Origin: an uncultured bacterium | GTDB taxonomy: Bacteria > Verrucomicrobiota > Verrucomicrobiia > Verrucomicrobiales > V1-33 | Direction of reading: 5' to 3' | DNA length: 36,806 nucleotides | Assembly (NCBI GenBank): GCA_903936775.1 | Contig: CAIZWU010000116.1 | Coordinates: 1-36,806 of the forward strand | In this document: piece by piece, positions 17,448 through 27,200 of the stretch | Layout of the letters: the number at the start of each line of letters is the position of its first letter | Position numbering within the stretch: position 1 is the first letter of the stretch | Program-made: the position numbers and the translations under genes | Notes under the pieces: model-generated | What the model saw: only the letters and a program-made list of their open reading frames with translations | What the model was told of the DNA's origin: nothing | The model's database searches: none

Positions 17448-18270
17448 TTACGCCAATTGGGAGCCCCTGAATCGCGAAAGGGCGGATTTGTTGGCCCGTC
17501 CTCGCCGCATTCCGATCCACAGCGCGAAGCCCAGGAGTGCCGGCACGGTGGGCTCTGGAATCTGACCCACGATCAAGGCCGTGTCCGGGGCGCTTTCATA
17601 GGCCCAAGAGTAAACGTAAATCTCCTCCCCGTAGAAGGCGAATCCGGAGAGGGCCATCCACCCATAGTGGAGAGCACCCTTCCGCTCAAAACGAAACCCC
17701 AGATACTTCTGTTCGAACAGATAGCTGGGGAAGAACCCCCCGCTGGCAGGAGTGCCTCCGTAGGCCTCCATCAAAACGGAAAAATGACCCGTATCGTCGT
17801 CATTGTGCCAACCGATCACCGGCACGTCGGAGTGCATGGAAGGCCCAAAAGTGGAGCCCCCCCAGCAAGGCAATGGCATGGCTGCCAATATCGCCACCTT
17901 CAACCCCGCCCGCCAACGACCATACCTGATTCCGTCCATGTTGGGTCACAAACATGGAACTCGTAAAACTTTTCCTGCCATTTCCACTGATGGTCAAGTC
18001 CGTGGAACCGTTGCCATCAAAATCAAATGCTTTGGGTGCCTCAATCCAAGTAAACCTATACAAGTTCCCTCCAGTAATGTAGGCGGATAGGTTCCCGGTT
18101 TTACCAAGGGTATTAATTCCCAAAGGAACGGAATAACTTTGAGAAACGATCGCTGCTTTCGCGCCCGTCCCCGCAAAAAAGGCCAAGCCGAACACCCCTC
18201 CTGTTACCATCCGGAAAAACAATCCCCGCAGGTGTCCGACCACCGCAGCGACGGAAAGGAAACGCGCCAT
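17448..18270 (-). pseudogene. PEP-CTERM sorted protein gene with a +1 frameshift in a G7 tract
   Basis: Two overlapping minus-strand frames form one protein. The first, from 18270, has a signal peptide (TGGVFGLAFFAGTGAKA) and a beta-rich body (FDFDGNGSTDLTISG) up to GGDIGSHAIALLGG. The second continues with STFGPSMHSDVPVIG and ends in a PEP-CTERM signal (IPEPTVPALLGFALWIGM, then a basic tail MRRGRANK), which directs exosortase-type processing at the cell envelope. The switch lies at a run of seven G (minus strand), at about 17857-17863; removing one G joins the frames into about 273 residues. This may be a real frameshift, a phase-variable tract or a sequencing error. The product would be surface exposed; its function is unknown. 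A start at 18210 is also possible. Confidence 0.75.
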
Positions 18271-18681
18271 CTGGATGGCCGGCGTTGGGGGGACTTGGGT
18301 TTTTATCTTTCATTTCGGGAGCAGTGAGGCAGTGTTTAACACTTCAACCGTGCCTTGGCGAGGAAAAACGCAGAGTGGATAGGGCGGCCTGCCCCACGGC
18401 GGAAAACAAAACCCCGCCGCCCGGGGTGTACCGGGGTTGTTGTGTGACGGTAGAATTGCAGACCGGGCGGCAGGGCCGCGCCCGGGTCATTCACCCGAAT
18501 GGTCATGACGCCGGTCCAACGTTTCCCTTCGGCGCCCCCCCAACGTCCCCTTCCCGGAGCCGCCGCCTTGGCCGGAAAAATCCCCTTACCCACCGGCGCA
18601 TCCCCGGCTATTTTCCATGGCTCCTCCTCCACCGCCGGTCCTCCCGATTGACTTGTCCCACCCATTAACCCTCCCCCCGAA
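18271..18681. other. Divergent intergenic region before uvrC
   Basis: This 411-bp gap lies between the PEP-CTERM gene (minus) and uvrC (plus). The short ORFs in it are not protein-like. It contains a GC-rich hairpin at 18410-18438, listed separately. The stretch 18500-18680 is C-rich on the plus strand and offers no clear sigma70 promoter. Confidence 0.4.
18410..18438. terminator. GC-rich hairpin with flanking T-rich tracts on both strands
   Basis: AACCCCG at 18410-18416 pairs with CGGGGTT at 18432-18438 around a 15-nt loop. T-rich sequence follows on the plus strand (ttgttgtg) and on the minus strand (ttgtttt). It sits between divergent genes, where no terminator is expected, so it may end antisense transcription or belong to a leader. 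The call as a terminator is weak. Confidence 0.3.
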
Positions 18682-20277
18682 GTGCTCCCCCGCGAAAAAC
18701 CAGATTTGAACAGCCGCCTCCATGATGTCCCACATCAGCCGGGTGTGTATCTGATGCGCGACCGGCTCGGGAAGATCATTTATGTAGGGAAGGCCAAAAA
18801 CCTGCGCAAACGCCTGAGTAATTATTTCCAGCCCGCCCGCAGCCGGATGGCGGACCTGAAGACCCGATCGCTCATCAAAAGCATCTGGGATTTTGAATTC
18901 CATGTGGTGCGCAATGAACCGGAGTCCCTCCTGCTGGAGAGCAAACTCATCAAGGAATACCGCCCGAAGTACAACATTTCCCTGCGGGATGATAAACGCT
19001 TCCTCCTGCTCAAGATGCACCCCGCAGAACCCTGGCCCCGGTTCTTCCTGACCCGGACCCGCAAGGACGATGGGGCGCGCTACTTTGGCCCCTTCGCCCA
19101 CAGCGGCAGCCTGCGCACCACCCTGCACTGGATGCAGCACCAGTTCGGCCTGCGCTCCTGCCGGCCGGTGGAACCCGGTGAAACCGACTACAAACACTGC
19201 CACAACGACATTATTAAAAACTGTTGTGCCCCCTGCATCGGGCGCATCAGCCAGACGGACTATCTGAAAAAAATCGACGAGGCCTGCGCCTTCCTGGAAG
19301 GCCGCTTCAAGGACCATCTGAAGGAAATCGAAGCCGAAATGATGCTGGCTGCGGAGGAACTCGACTTTGAGCGTGCCGCTGAATTGCGCGACATGTTATC
19401 CGACTTTCAGCGCACCCTGAATCCGGCGCGCCGCTTCACCCGGGGACGCGGCACCCCGTCCGATCAGATCAAGCCGCTCGAAGACGTCCGGCAACTGGGG
19501 GAAGTCCTGGAACTCACCCATGCCCCGCACATCATGGAGTGTTTCGATATCTCCAACATATCCTCCAACCACATCGTGGCCAGCATGGTCCGCTTCAAGG
19601 ACGGCGTGCCGGATACGGCCAACTACCGGCGCTACCGGATTAAAACCGTCAAAACCCAGAACGACTTCGCCTCCATGGCCGAGGTGGTGCGGCGCCGTTA
19701 CTCGCGCATTCTGCTGGAAGCCGGTGAAGCCGCTCCTGACACCTTCGAGGGCAATCAGGAAGACGGCCCGGATGCGCTGCGCCGTCTGGCCGGACACTTG
19801 GAAGAACACCCGGAGGACCGCAAATCCACCAAACCCTTTGTGCGGATGCCGGACCTGATCATTGTCGATGGTGGCAAGGGCCAGCTATCATCCGCCTGTG
19901 AGGAACTGCAGCGGCTCGGGCTGTCCAGCCAGCCAATCATCGGCCTCGCCAAGGAACGGGAGGAAGTTTATGTGCCGGACCAGGCGGAGCCCATCGTGAT
20001 GCCACATTCCATGGGCGCTTTGAAGCTGCTGCAACGCATCCGCGACGAAGCCCACCGCTGGGCCAATGGCTACCATCAAATCCTGATGAAACGCCGCATC
20101 GGCGAAAGCATCCTGGATGATTGCCCCGGCATTTCCCCCGCCAAAAAGAAAGCCCTCCTCGCGGAATTTGGCAGCGTGCTCCGCCTGCGCCGCCTCACCC
20201 CGGAAACAATCGCCCGCCTGCCCGGCATCAGCCTGAAGCTGGCCACGGAACTGCGGGCGTGGCTGGACACGCACTAG
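18682..20277 (+). CDS. uvrC: Excinuclease ABC subunit C (UvrC)
   Basis: This 531-residue protein makes both incisions in nucleotide excision repair with UvrA and UvrB. Domains in order: GIY-YIG nuclease (about 15-95; GVYLM at 21 and IIYVGKAKNLRKRL at 32), a cysteine cluster (CHND...CCAPCIGR, about 173-191), UVR domain binding UvrB (about 214-240, LDFERAAELRDML), the RNase H-like 5' nuclease (about 282-460; MECFDISNIS and LIIVDGGKGQLSSA), and C-terminal helix-hairpin-helix motifs (from about 474; DDCPGISPAKKKALL and LPGISLKLA). The start is GTG 18682: an in-frame stop lies at 18649 and no ATG precedes the conserved PHQPGVYLM. Somewhat shorter than the E. coli protein. Confidence 0.97.
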   Translation: MLPREKPDLNSRLHDVPHQPGVYLMRDRLGKIIYVGKAKNLRKRLSNYFQPARSRMADLKTRSLIKSIWDFEFHVVRNEPESLLLESKLIKEYRPKYNISLRDDKRFLLLKMHPAEPWPRFFLTRTRKDDGARYFGPFAHSGSLRTTLHWMQHQFGLRSCRPVEPGETDYKHCHNDIIKNCCAPCIGRISQTDYLKKIDEACAFLEGRFKDHLKEIEAEMMLAAEELDFERAAELRDMLSDFQRTLNPARRFTRGRGTPSDQIKPLEDVRQLGEVLELTHAPHIMECFDISNISSNHIVASMVRFKDGVPDTANYRRYRIKTVKTQNDFASMAEVVRRRYSRILLEAGEAAPDTFEGNQEDGPDALRRLAGHLEEHPEDRKSTKPFVRMPDLIIVDGGKGQLSSACEELQRLGLSSQPIIGLAKEREEVYVPDQAEPIVMPHSMGALKLLQRIRDEAHRWANGYHQILMKRRIGESILDDCPGISPAKKKALLAEFGSVLRLRRLTPETIARLPGISLKLATELRAWLDTH

Positions 20278-20281
20278 CCAC

Positions 20282-20310
20282 AAAAAGACCGGACTGCCCC
20301 GGACCGGTCT
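20282..20310 (-). terminator. Hairpin terminator between convergent genes
   Basis: AGACCGG at 20286-20292 and CCGGTCT at 20304-20310 form a 7-bp stem. On the minus strand a run of five T (20286-20282) follows, giving a standard intrinsic terminator for the 20312-20941 gene. On the plus strand it is followed only by TATT-type sequence, so it may stop uvrC transcripts weakly as well. Confidence 0.7.
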
Positions 20311-20311
20311 A

Positions 20312-20941
20312 TTATTCCTTCATCAGCTCGGCCATGACTTCCGGGTTGGCCCGCAGCGACTTGAAGTTCTCATCCATCAAACTGCCCGCGGAGGAGATAC
20401 CCTGCGCAGCCCGGTTGAACAGGGTGGCGCTGCGCGAAGGACTGGCCACAAATGCCCTGACCTGCCTGCTGAAGGCTTCCATGCTGTCGAGCAGCGGACG
20501 GGTTTCCGGATGCATCCGGGTCCTCAATCGTTTCAGCCGGTAGACCGCATCATCCAGCCCATCTTTTTTGAGTCCCGAAAGACTACTGTCCGCCGGGGCT
20601 TTTTCCTTGGCGGGCGCGCTTTTGATGATTTTGTCGAATTCCGCCAACGCCGTCGTCAGCGCGGCCGGGCGCGTGGTCATCGCCAGATCGCGGGCTTGGT
20701 CGAATTCCTTCAAGGCAAAAACATTGATCGACATCAGGGCCTGCGGTCCCCCGGTCAGGAAAAAATCCCGGACGGCCCAGGGTAGCTTCGGCCATGCCGG
20801 GCGTCGGAAGCGCCACCACACATTCATCTGCGAAGTGGCTCCTGCCATCTTGCCGCCATCCAGCAGGCCATTCACCCGGCTGGTGCGGGATTTCAGGTCC
20901 ACCGCGGCCACTGGTGGCGATACCGGCTTTTCGCCGGCCAC
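20312..20941 (-). CDS. Hypothetical protein
   Basis: I do not recognise the family. The frame encodes 209 residues from GTG 20941 (an in-frame TGA lies 14 codons upstream). There is no clear signal peptide. A moderately hydrophobic stretch (WAVRDFFLTGGPQALMSINVFAL, about 55-77) is followed by a largely helical, charged C-terminal half (about 95-209) with many Lys, Arg and Ala. An internal start, for example the Met before NVWWRFRR, is possible. It is convergent with uvrC and has its own hairpin terminator. The 289-bp stretch between it and the efflux operon shows no gene. Confidence 0.6.
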   Translation of the reverse strand: MAGEKPVSPPVAAVDLKSRTSRVNGLLDGGKMAGATSQMNVWWRFRRPAWPKLPWAVRDFFLTGGPQALMSINVFALKEFDQARDLAMTTRPAALTTALAEFDKIIKSAPAKEKAPADSSLSGLKKDGLDDAVYRLKRLRTRMHPETRPLLDSMEAFSRQVRAFVASPSRSATLFNRAAQGISSAGSLMDENFKSLRANPEVMAELMKE

Positions 20942-21230
20942 CGTTGAAGGGAGACCCGGCCGGCAAAACAGGGGGTGTTTTCAGGGGAGGAAGTCCGCGA
21001 CTACCCCCGTGGTAGACATCCAGTGAAAAGCAGCAGAGTCACCAGACAGCGGAACCGGGCATTCAAAAGGATAAAATCAAAATCCGTCCGATTTGTTGAA
21101 GCTTTCCGCGGGCAGCACAACATTTATTTAACGGGAAGGCCATTTAGCTGGATTCCAAACCAAGCCCTTCCCCAATCCTCAGGAAATCAACTTGCAAGGC
21201 GGGCGGGCGGCGCTCAGGTTCAAACTTTCG

Positions 21231-21665
21231 ATGCACTCCCTGCTCAAATCCTCCACCGGCATCCTGCTGGCAGCTCTGCTGCTCGCCTGGACCAGTCTGT
21301 GCGGAGCCGGGATGGTCTCCCATTGTTTCAGCGGCGGGGATCACGATTCCTGCGGGCATGGCATGGTGCATTTTACCGTCACCGGCATTCCCGACGCCCC
21401 CCCTGAATCTCCGGATCATCATCACCCGGGACATTGCGATGGCAGCTGTTGTCCCTTGGATCATGAGCATTCCGCTCCAGGCACCGAAATGCTGCCGTCG
21501 CCCCCCATGGAGGTGTCCCCTCCCATTCTCGCCGAAATTTTCGCCTGCCCGGTTCCCCCTTCGTTTGTCCTGACTTTCCTTAATTTCCGCCCCCCGGTTC
21601 CACCGGGACGTGTTTCCCCAGCTCCACCGCCACCTCATTTGGCCTGTGGTCCTCTCTTGGTTTGA
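21231..21665 (+). CDS. Secreted His/Cys-rich protein at the head of the efflux operon
   Basis: A 144-residue protein of no recognised family. Residues 1-28 form a signal peptide (LLKSSTGILLAALLLAWTSL). The mature N-terminal half is rich in His and Cys (HCFSGGDHDSCGHGMVH, then DHHHPGHCDGSCCPLDHEH), which should bind metal ions such as Cu, Ag, Zn or Cd; the C-terminal half is Pro-rich and ends around PPPPHLACGPLLV. The ATG at 21231 is chosen because it opens the signal peptide; the frame is open to 21192. Genes of this kind often precede heavy-metal RND operons, suggesting a periplasmic metal sponge or sensor. Function is inferred from composition and neighbours only. Confidence 0.7.
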   Translation: MHSLLKSSTGILLAALLLAWTSLCGAGMVSHCFSGGDHDSCGHGMVHFTVTGIPDAPPESPDHHHPGHCDGSCCPLDHEHSAPGTEMLPSPPMEVSPPILAEIFACPVPPSFVLTFLNFRPPVPPGRVSPAPPPPHLACGPLLV

Positions 21666-21822
21666 GCTGAATTGGCTGTGGCAGCCGATGGCTGTCTTTT
21701 CCCGGGATCTCCCGGTCAATTGATCCGCCCAGGTCCGTCCGTGCCTGTCTGGTTTTGCCCGGCAAAACCAAAACCTCCCGAATCCGAATTCCCTTTCCAG
21801 GGCAGATGCCCCCCTGCTGACT

Positions 21823-23055
21823 ATGTCCGCCAATATTGCCTTAAAACACCCGCTTTTCACCCTGCTGGCGCTCCTCGCCCTGCCTCCGATGGCTGCGGCC
21901 GGCACCTACACGCCCGATTCTGCCGCCTCCTACGCGCTGGCTCACAATCCCGGTCTGGCGGCCGCACGCCTCGGCGTGGATCAGGCGAGGGCCCGCCTGC
22001 TCCAGGCTGGAGGACTCAGCAATCCAGAGCTCGAATCCGAGGTCCGGCCCAACCTGGCAGGACGCGAGTTCTCCCTCTCGGTTGGGTTTTCCCAGCGGTT
22101 CCCCCTGACCCACCGCCTGCGCCTGGAAAAAGCAGTCTCCTCCACTGGCGTCGCCCTAGCCGAATCCGAGGTCCATTCTGCCAGCCGCACCCTCGACACC
22201 CAGGTCCGGGAATTGGCCATCAAACTTCAAGCCCTCAGCGCCCGTCAGGAAATCAACCGCCGCCAACAGGTTGCCGCCCGCGATCTCGCTGCCGCCATCA
22301 CCAAGGCCGCCGCCGCCGGGGAAACGCCACCCCTCGAAGCGGCCCAGCTTGAATTGGAAGTTTCCCGTCTCTCCATCATCGCCCTGCAGGACACCACCGA
22401 ACGCGCCACCCTCGCCGGAGCCCTCCGTCCCCTGCTCGGCTGCCCCGCCACGGAACCGATTCTGATCACCGGCACCCTGCCTGCTCCCGTCATTCCCCCT
22501 GCCAACGTCACCACTCCCGCCCAACACCCCGATTACCGGACGGCCCTCACCAAAGCGGAAGCAGCCCGCCAGACCATCGATCTGGCCAGGGCCAACCGCT
22601 GGGAAGACCTCACCGTCGCCATCGGGTACGAACGCAGCCGCGAAGAGGATGCGGGAGCAGGCATGCAACGGGACAACATCGCGGTGCTCCGATTTTCCCT
22701 GCCGCTTCCGCTCAAAAAACGTAACGCGGGACTCGTTGCGGAAACCATCGCCACGGCGGAACGCACCACGCTCGAGGCCAGCGCCACGGCCGCCCGCCTC
22801 CGCGCCGAAGCCGCCGCCGCGCTCGATGAAATGAAAGCATTCACCGCCATTCATCAGGAAACCACCACCAAGCTCCTGCCCCAGGCCGAGGCCCTCGAAA
22901 ACCGCTTCAATCAATTGCAAAAAAACGGTCAAGCCACCTTGCCCGATGTCCTCCGTGCCCGCCAGCAGCGGCTCACCCTGGAATCCGCCGGCCTCGACGC
23001 CCGCCGCGACTTCCATCTGGCCCGGCTCCGCTATCAAGCAGCCAGTGGCCTCTGA
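21823..23055 (+). CDS. TolC-family outer membrane efflux channel (CzcC/CusC-like)
   Basis: This 410-residue protein should form the outer-membrane duct of the tripartite efflux system. It starts with a signal peptide (HPLFTLLALLALPPMAAAG), followed by the two OEP repeats: the first from about residue 32 (SAASYALAHNPGLAAARLGV) with the CzcC-type FSQRFPLTHRLRLEKA, the second from about 230 (HPDYRTALTKAEAARQTIDL) with IAVLRFSLPLPLKKRNAG. Long Ala-rich coiled coils follow each. It has no lipobox, unlike many CusC proteins. It lies 20 bp before the adaptor gene on the same strand; no SD is visible before its ATG. Confidence 0.9.
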   Translation: MSANIALKHPLFTLLALLALPPMAAAGTYTPDSAASYALAHNPGLAAARLGVDQARARLLQAGGLSNPELESEVRPNLAGREFSLSVGFSQRFPLTHRLRLEKAVSSTGVALAESEVHSASRTLDTQVRELAIKLQALSARQEINRRQQVAARDLAAAITKAAAAGETPPLEAAQLELEVSRLSIIALQDTTERATLAGALRPLLGCPATEPILITGTLPAPVIPPANVTTPAQHPDYRTALTKAEAARQTIDLARANRWEDLTVAIGYERSREEDAGAGMQRDNIAVLRFSLPLPLKKRNAGLVAETIATAERTTLEASATAARLRAEAAAALDEMKAFTAIHQETTTKLLPQAEALENRFNQLQKNGQATLPDVLRARQQRLTLESAGLDARRDFHLARLRYQAASGL

Positions 23056-23075
23056 ATTCCTTCCTTTTTCCTCCC

Positions 23076-24209
23076 ATGAAACCGATTCTCTGCCTGCTTC
23101 TCCTCACCCTCCCGGCCTCCGCTGCGGGCGATCCTGCCAAGCTCGCCAACACCGTCATCCTCGACGCCACCGCCGTGAAAAACCTCGGCATCGAAACCGC
23201 CGAAGCCGAAGAAACCGCCTTCGAGGAAACCGTCTTCGCCCTCGGGCGCATCGCGGTCCTGCCCGGCAAAAGCGCTATTGTCAGCAGCCGCATTCCCGGA
23301 CGCATCCACTCCCTGCTGGCCCGGCCCCACGTACCGGTCAACCAAGGCGATGAACTGCTCTGGATCGAGAGCCGCCAACCCGGCGACCCGCCTCCGGTGA
23401 TTATGATCGAAGCGCCCTTGTCCGGCTTGGTCTCGGAAGTCCATGTCGCTCCCGGCCAACCGGTGACAGCGGACACCGACCTGCTGGAAATCGTGGACCT
23501 CGACACCGTGGAAGCCGCCGCCGCCGTCCCTGAACACCTCGCCGGAAAACTCTCGCCCGGCCAGAAAGCCCGCCTCCGCGTCGGCGCGGCCGGCGACACC
23601 GTCTATGAGGCGAACCTCGTCCACCTCGGAGCCGCCGTCGATCCCGTCACCGGCACCCTCGAAGCCGCCTTCCACGTCCCCAATCCCGAAGGCCGCCTGC
23701 GCCCCGGCATGCGCGCCGAGTTCTCCATCATCACCAGCCAGCGGGAAGGCGTGATGACGATCCCCCGCAGCGCGCTCCAGGGCGACGCCACCAACCGCTT
23801 TGTCTTCGTCAAGGACTACGATCTTCCTGACGCTTTTGTCAAAACCCCCATTGCCACCGGGGCCAGCAACGATCAGTCAATCGAAGTTCTCTCCGGCCTG
23901 CTCCCCGGCGACGAAGTCGTCACCAAAGGGGGCTATTCCCTGGCCTTCGCCGGCAAAGGCAGCGTCTCCCTCAAGGAAGCCCTCGACGCCGCCCATGGCC
24001 ATCCCCACAACGAGGACGGCACGGAAATGACCAAGGAACAACAAGCCGCCAAGGCTGGCGGATCGGCCGGCGGACAGGACCATGAACACGGCCCTTTTGA
24101 TGCTCCCCTGACCAAACTCTTCGCCGCCACCACCGCCCTGCTGCTGGGCCTGCTTTTGGTTGGGCAGTTTTATAACCGCAGAGGCGCAGAGAACGCGGAG
24201 AAAAAATAG
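23076..24209 (+). CDS. RND efflux periplasmic adaptor (CzcB/CusB-like) with C-terminal membrane helix
   Basis: This 377-residue membrane-fusion protein should link the pump to the outer channel. After a short signal peptide (MKPILCLLLLTLPASAAG) come barrel-sandwich/lipoyl halves (VSSRIPGRIHSLL and IMIEAPLSGLVSEVHVAPGQ), a beta-barrel (VEAAAAVPEHLAGKL to FHVPNPEGRLRPGMRAEF) and a membrane-proximal domain (VLSGLLPGDEVVTKGGYSL). Unusual is the tail: a His-rich segment (HGHPHNEDG and DHEHG, about 308-340), then a C-terminal membrane helix (LFAATTALLLGLLLVGQF). The final residues NRRGAENAEKK are encoded by a palindromic repeat (24174-24243). The His segment may bind the exported metal. Confidence 0.9.
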   Translation: MKPILCLLLLTLPASAAGDPAKLANTVILDATAVKNLGIETAEAEETAFEETVFALGRIAVLPGKSAIVSSRIPGRIHSLLARPHVPVNQGDELLWIESRQPGDPPPVIMIEAPLSGLVSEVHVAPGQPVTADTDLLEIVDLDTVEAAAAVPEHLAGKLSPGQKARLRVGAAGDTVYEANLVHLGAAVDPVTGTLEAAFHVPNPEGRLRPGMRAEFSIITSQREGVMTIPRSALQGDATNRFVFVKDYDLPDAFVKTPIATGASNDQSIEVLSGLLPGDEVVTKGGYSLAFAGKGSVSLKEALDAAHGHPHNEDGTEMTKEQQAAKAGGSAGGQDHEHGPFDAPLTKLFAATTALLLGLLLVGQFYNRRGAENAEKK

Positions 24210-24243
24210 CATTCTCTCTCCTCCTCCGCGTCTCTGAGGTTAA
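24174..24243. repeat. Imperfect palindromic repeat of the aaccgcagaggcgcagag type
   Basis: The left arm, aaccgcagaggcgcagag (24174-24191), is matched by the reverse complement of the right arm (aacctcagagacgcggag, from tctctgaggtt at 24231-24241), with mismatches at three positions. The arms flank an A-run and CT-rich loop and contain the adaptor gene's stop codon, so the last 11 residues of the adaptor come from the repeat. Similar sequences are scattered in many bacterial genomes, often at gene ends. Other copies cannot be checked here. Confidence 0.65.
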
Positions 24244-24259
24244 ACCCTTCCCCCGCCCC

Positions 24260-27200
24260 ATGCTCAACGCCCTCATCCGATTCTCCCTCCGCCAGCGCCC
24301 GCTGATCCTCGGAGCGGCCCTCCTGTTGCTGGTCTTCGGCATCCACACCGCCACGCAGTTGCCCGTCGAAGTCCTACCGGACATGACCAAGCCGACCGTC
24401 ACCATCCTGACGGAATGTCCCGGCCTCGCGCCGGAAGAAGTGGAAGCCCTCGTTTCCCAGCCGATTGAAAGCGCCGTCCAGGGCGTCGGCGGACTGGACC
24501 GCCTGCGCTCCAACTCCGATGTCGGCCTCTCCCTCGTCTTCGCTGAATTCGCCTGGGGCACCGATATCTACCGTGCCCGCCAACTGGTCCAGGAGCGCCT
24601 GCAGTCCGTCCTCAATGCCCTGCCCGCCTCCGCCAAACCCGGCCTCACTCCCGTCTCGTCCCTGATGGGCGAAATCCTGCTGGTCGGCCTCCGCAACAAG
24701 GATCAGACCATCGCCCCGATGGATCTGCGCACCCTCGCCGACTGGACCATCAAACGCCGCCTGCAAAGCATCGGCGGCATCGCGGAAGTCCTCACCATCG
24801 GGGGCGGCGTCAAACAAATCCACGTTCAGCCAGACCCCCAACGCATGGCCGCCCTTGGCGTCACCCTGAAAGAACTGGAAACCGCCGTCGGCCAGGCCTC
24901 CGGCAATGCCACCAGCGGTTACCTTCAGGCCGGACCGCAGGAAATCATGGTGCGCAATCTGGCCATGACCACCAACCTCGATGATCTGCGCCGCACCATC
25001 GTCAAAACCACCGGCGACCGCGCGATCCTGCTATCCGACCTCGCCACCGTGGCCTACGCCGTGCAGACGATGCGGGGCGACGCCAGCATCGCCCTCACGG
25101 GTGATCAAACCGGCACCATGGGCGTGGTCCTCAGCATCGACAAAGCCCCCGGCTTCGACACCTTGAAGCTCACCGCCGAAATCGAAAAAGCCCTCGAGGA
25201 ACTCCGCCCCACCCTGCCCCCCGGCGTGGAAATCGGAATCATGTTCAAGCAGGGCGACTTCATCGAAAGCGCCATCGGCAACCTCAAGGAAGCGATCCGC
25301 GACGGTGCCCTCATGGTGACCATCGTGCTGTTCCTGTTCCTCCTCAATTTCCGCACCACCTTCATCACCCTGATGGCCATGCCCCTGAGCTTCGCTATCA
25401 CCGTCCTGACCTTCAAGTGGCTCAACATTTCGGTGAACTCCATGACCCTTGGCGGCCTCGCCGTGGCCATCGGCATGGTGGTGGACGATGCCATCGTGGA
25501 TGTGGAAAACGTCTTCCGCCGTCTGCGGGAGAATGCGTCCCTGCCCACCCCGAAACCACGGCTCGAGGTCATCGCCCGCGCCTCCGGCGAGGTGAGGAAT
25601 TCCATTCTTTATGCGACCCTGCTCATCATCCTCGTCTTCCTGCCCCTGATGGGATTGGAGGGATTGGAAGGCAAACTGTTCACCCCCATCGCCATCGCCA
25701 CCATCGTCAGCATGGCAGCTTCCTTTGTGGTCTCCCTGACAGTGATTCCGGTGCTCTGCTCCTTCCTGCTGCACCCGAAGGAGGGCCACCACCACAAGGA
25801 TGGCATCCTCGTCCGCTGGATGAAAAAGACCGTCGAGCACACCTTCCTCAAAGTCGCCCTCGGAGCACCGCTCTTCGTCATCGGCCTCGTCTCCCTGATG
25901 CTGGCCGGAGCCCTGATGCTCTATCCGATGATGGGCAAGGAGTTCCTCCCAACTTTCAACGAAGGCAGCGCCACCATCTCGCTCGCCAGCGCCCCCGGCA
26001 CTTCATTGCAGCAGAGCAATGAAATCGGCGAAGTGGGCACCCGCCTCCTCCTGACTATTCCGGAAGTCAAAAGCGTGGGCCGCCGCGCCGGGCGTGCGGA
26101 AAAGGACGACCACGTCATGCCGGTCTCCGTCAATGAATTCGACGTGGAGTTCCACCACAACGGACGCTCCCGTCCCGAAGTCTTCGCCGAAATCCGGCAA
26201 AAGCTGGGCACCATCCCCGGCACTTTCGCCAATGTCGGCCAACCCATCGGCCACCGCCTCAGCCACATGCTCAGCGGCGTCTCCGCCAAAATCGCGGTCA
26301 AGATCTTCGGTCCTGAACTCGACGTGCTCCGCGAAAAAGGAGCCCAGGTCCGCGACCTCGCCAAAGCCATCCCCGGCCTGACCGATGTGAATCTGGAGGC
26401 CCAGGTGCCCATTCCGCAGATCAAAATCGAAGTCGACCGCGAACGGGCCCTCGCTTACGGCATCCAGCCCGGAGCCATCAATGAACAGGTCTCCACCCTG
26501 CTCGGCGGCACTGTCCTGACCGAACTCCGTGAAGGCCAGCGCACCGTCGATCTGGTCCTGCGGCTGGCCCCGGAATGGCGCGGCGACGTTGGCAAACTGG
26601 GCGATCTCCTGATCGAAACCAGCACCGGCCAGCGTCTTCCACTGCACCTCCTCGCGGAAATCCGCGAATCCCGGGGCCCCAATGTCATCAACCGCGAGAA
26701 CTCCCAGCGGCGCATCGTGATCGGTGCCAATACCAGCAATCCGGACCTGCAAAGTCTGGTCCAGCAATGGCAGCGTGAAGTGAAGGAAAAGGTAAAGCTG
26801 CCAGAAGGTTATTTCCTCAGATTCGAAGGGGAATACGTCGCGCAGCAAAAAGCCACCCGGCGCATCGCGTTCTTTTTTTCCATCGTTCTGGGCGTGGTGC
26901 TACTGCTGCTGTTTGGTTATTTCCGCAGCCTGTCGCTGGCGTTGCAGGTCATGCTGAACATCCCCCTCGCCCTGATGGGCGGGCTCACCTTGACCTATCT
27001 GCTGATCAACAACATCAGCATCGCCACCCTCGTCGGGTTCATCGCGGTCGGGGGGGTCGCCGCGCGGAATGGCATCATGATGATCTCCCACTACCTCCAC
27101 CTCATGCAGCATGAAGGCGAAGGCTTCACCAAAAGCATGATCATCCGCGGCACCCAGGAACGGCTCGTTCCCGTGCTCATGACCGCGCTCGCCGCCGGCA

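Noticed and set aside
18285..18668. ORFs on both strands in the gap before uvrC
   Set aside because: Neither resembles a protein; both are Arg/Gly/Pro-rich products of GC-rich DNA.
20960..21065. Resemblance to RNase P RNA (ggggaggaagtccgcgac and accagacag words)
   Set aside because: The words are in the wrong order, the region is far too short, and no matching 3' part follows.
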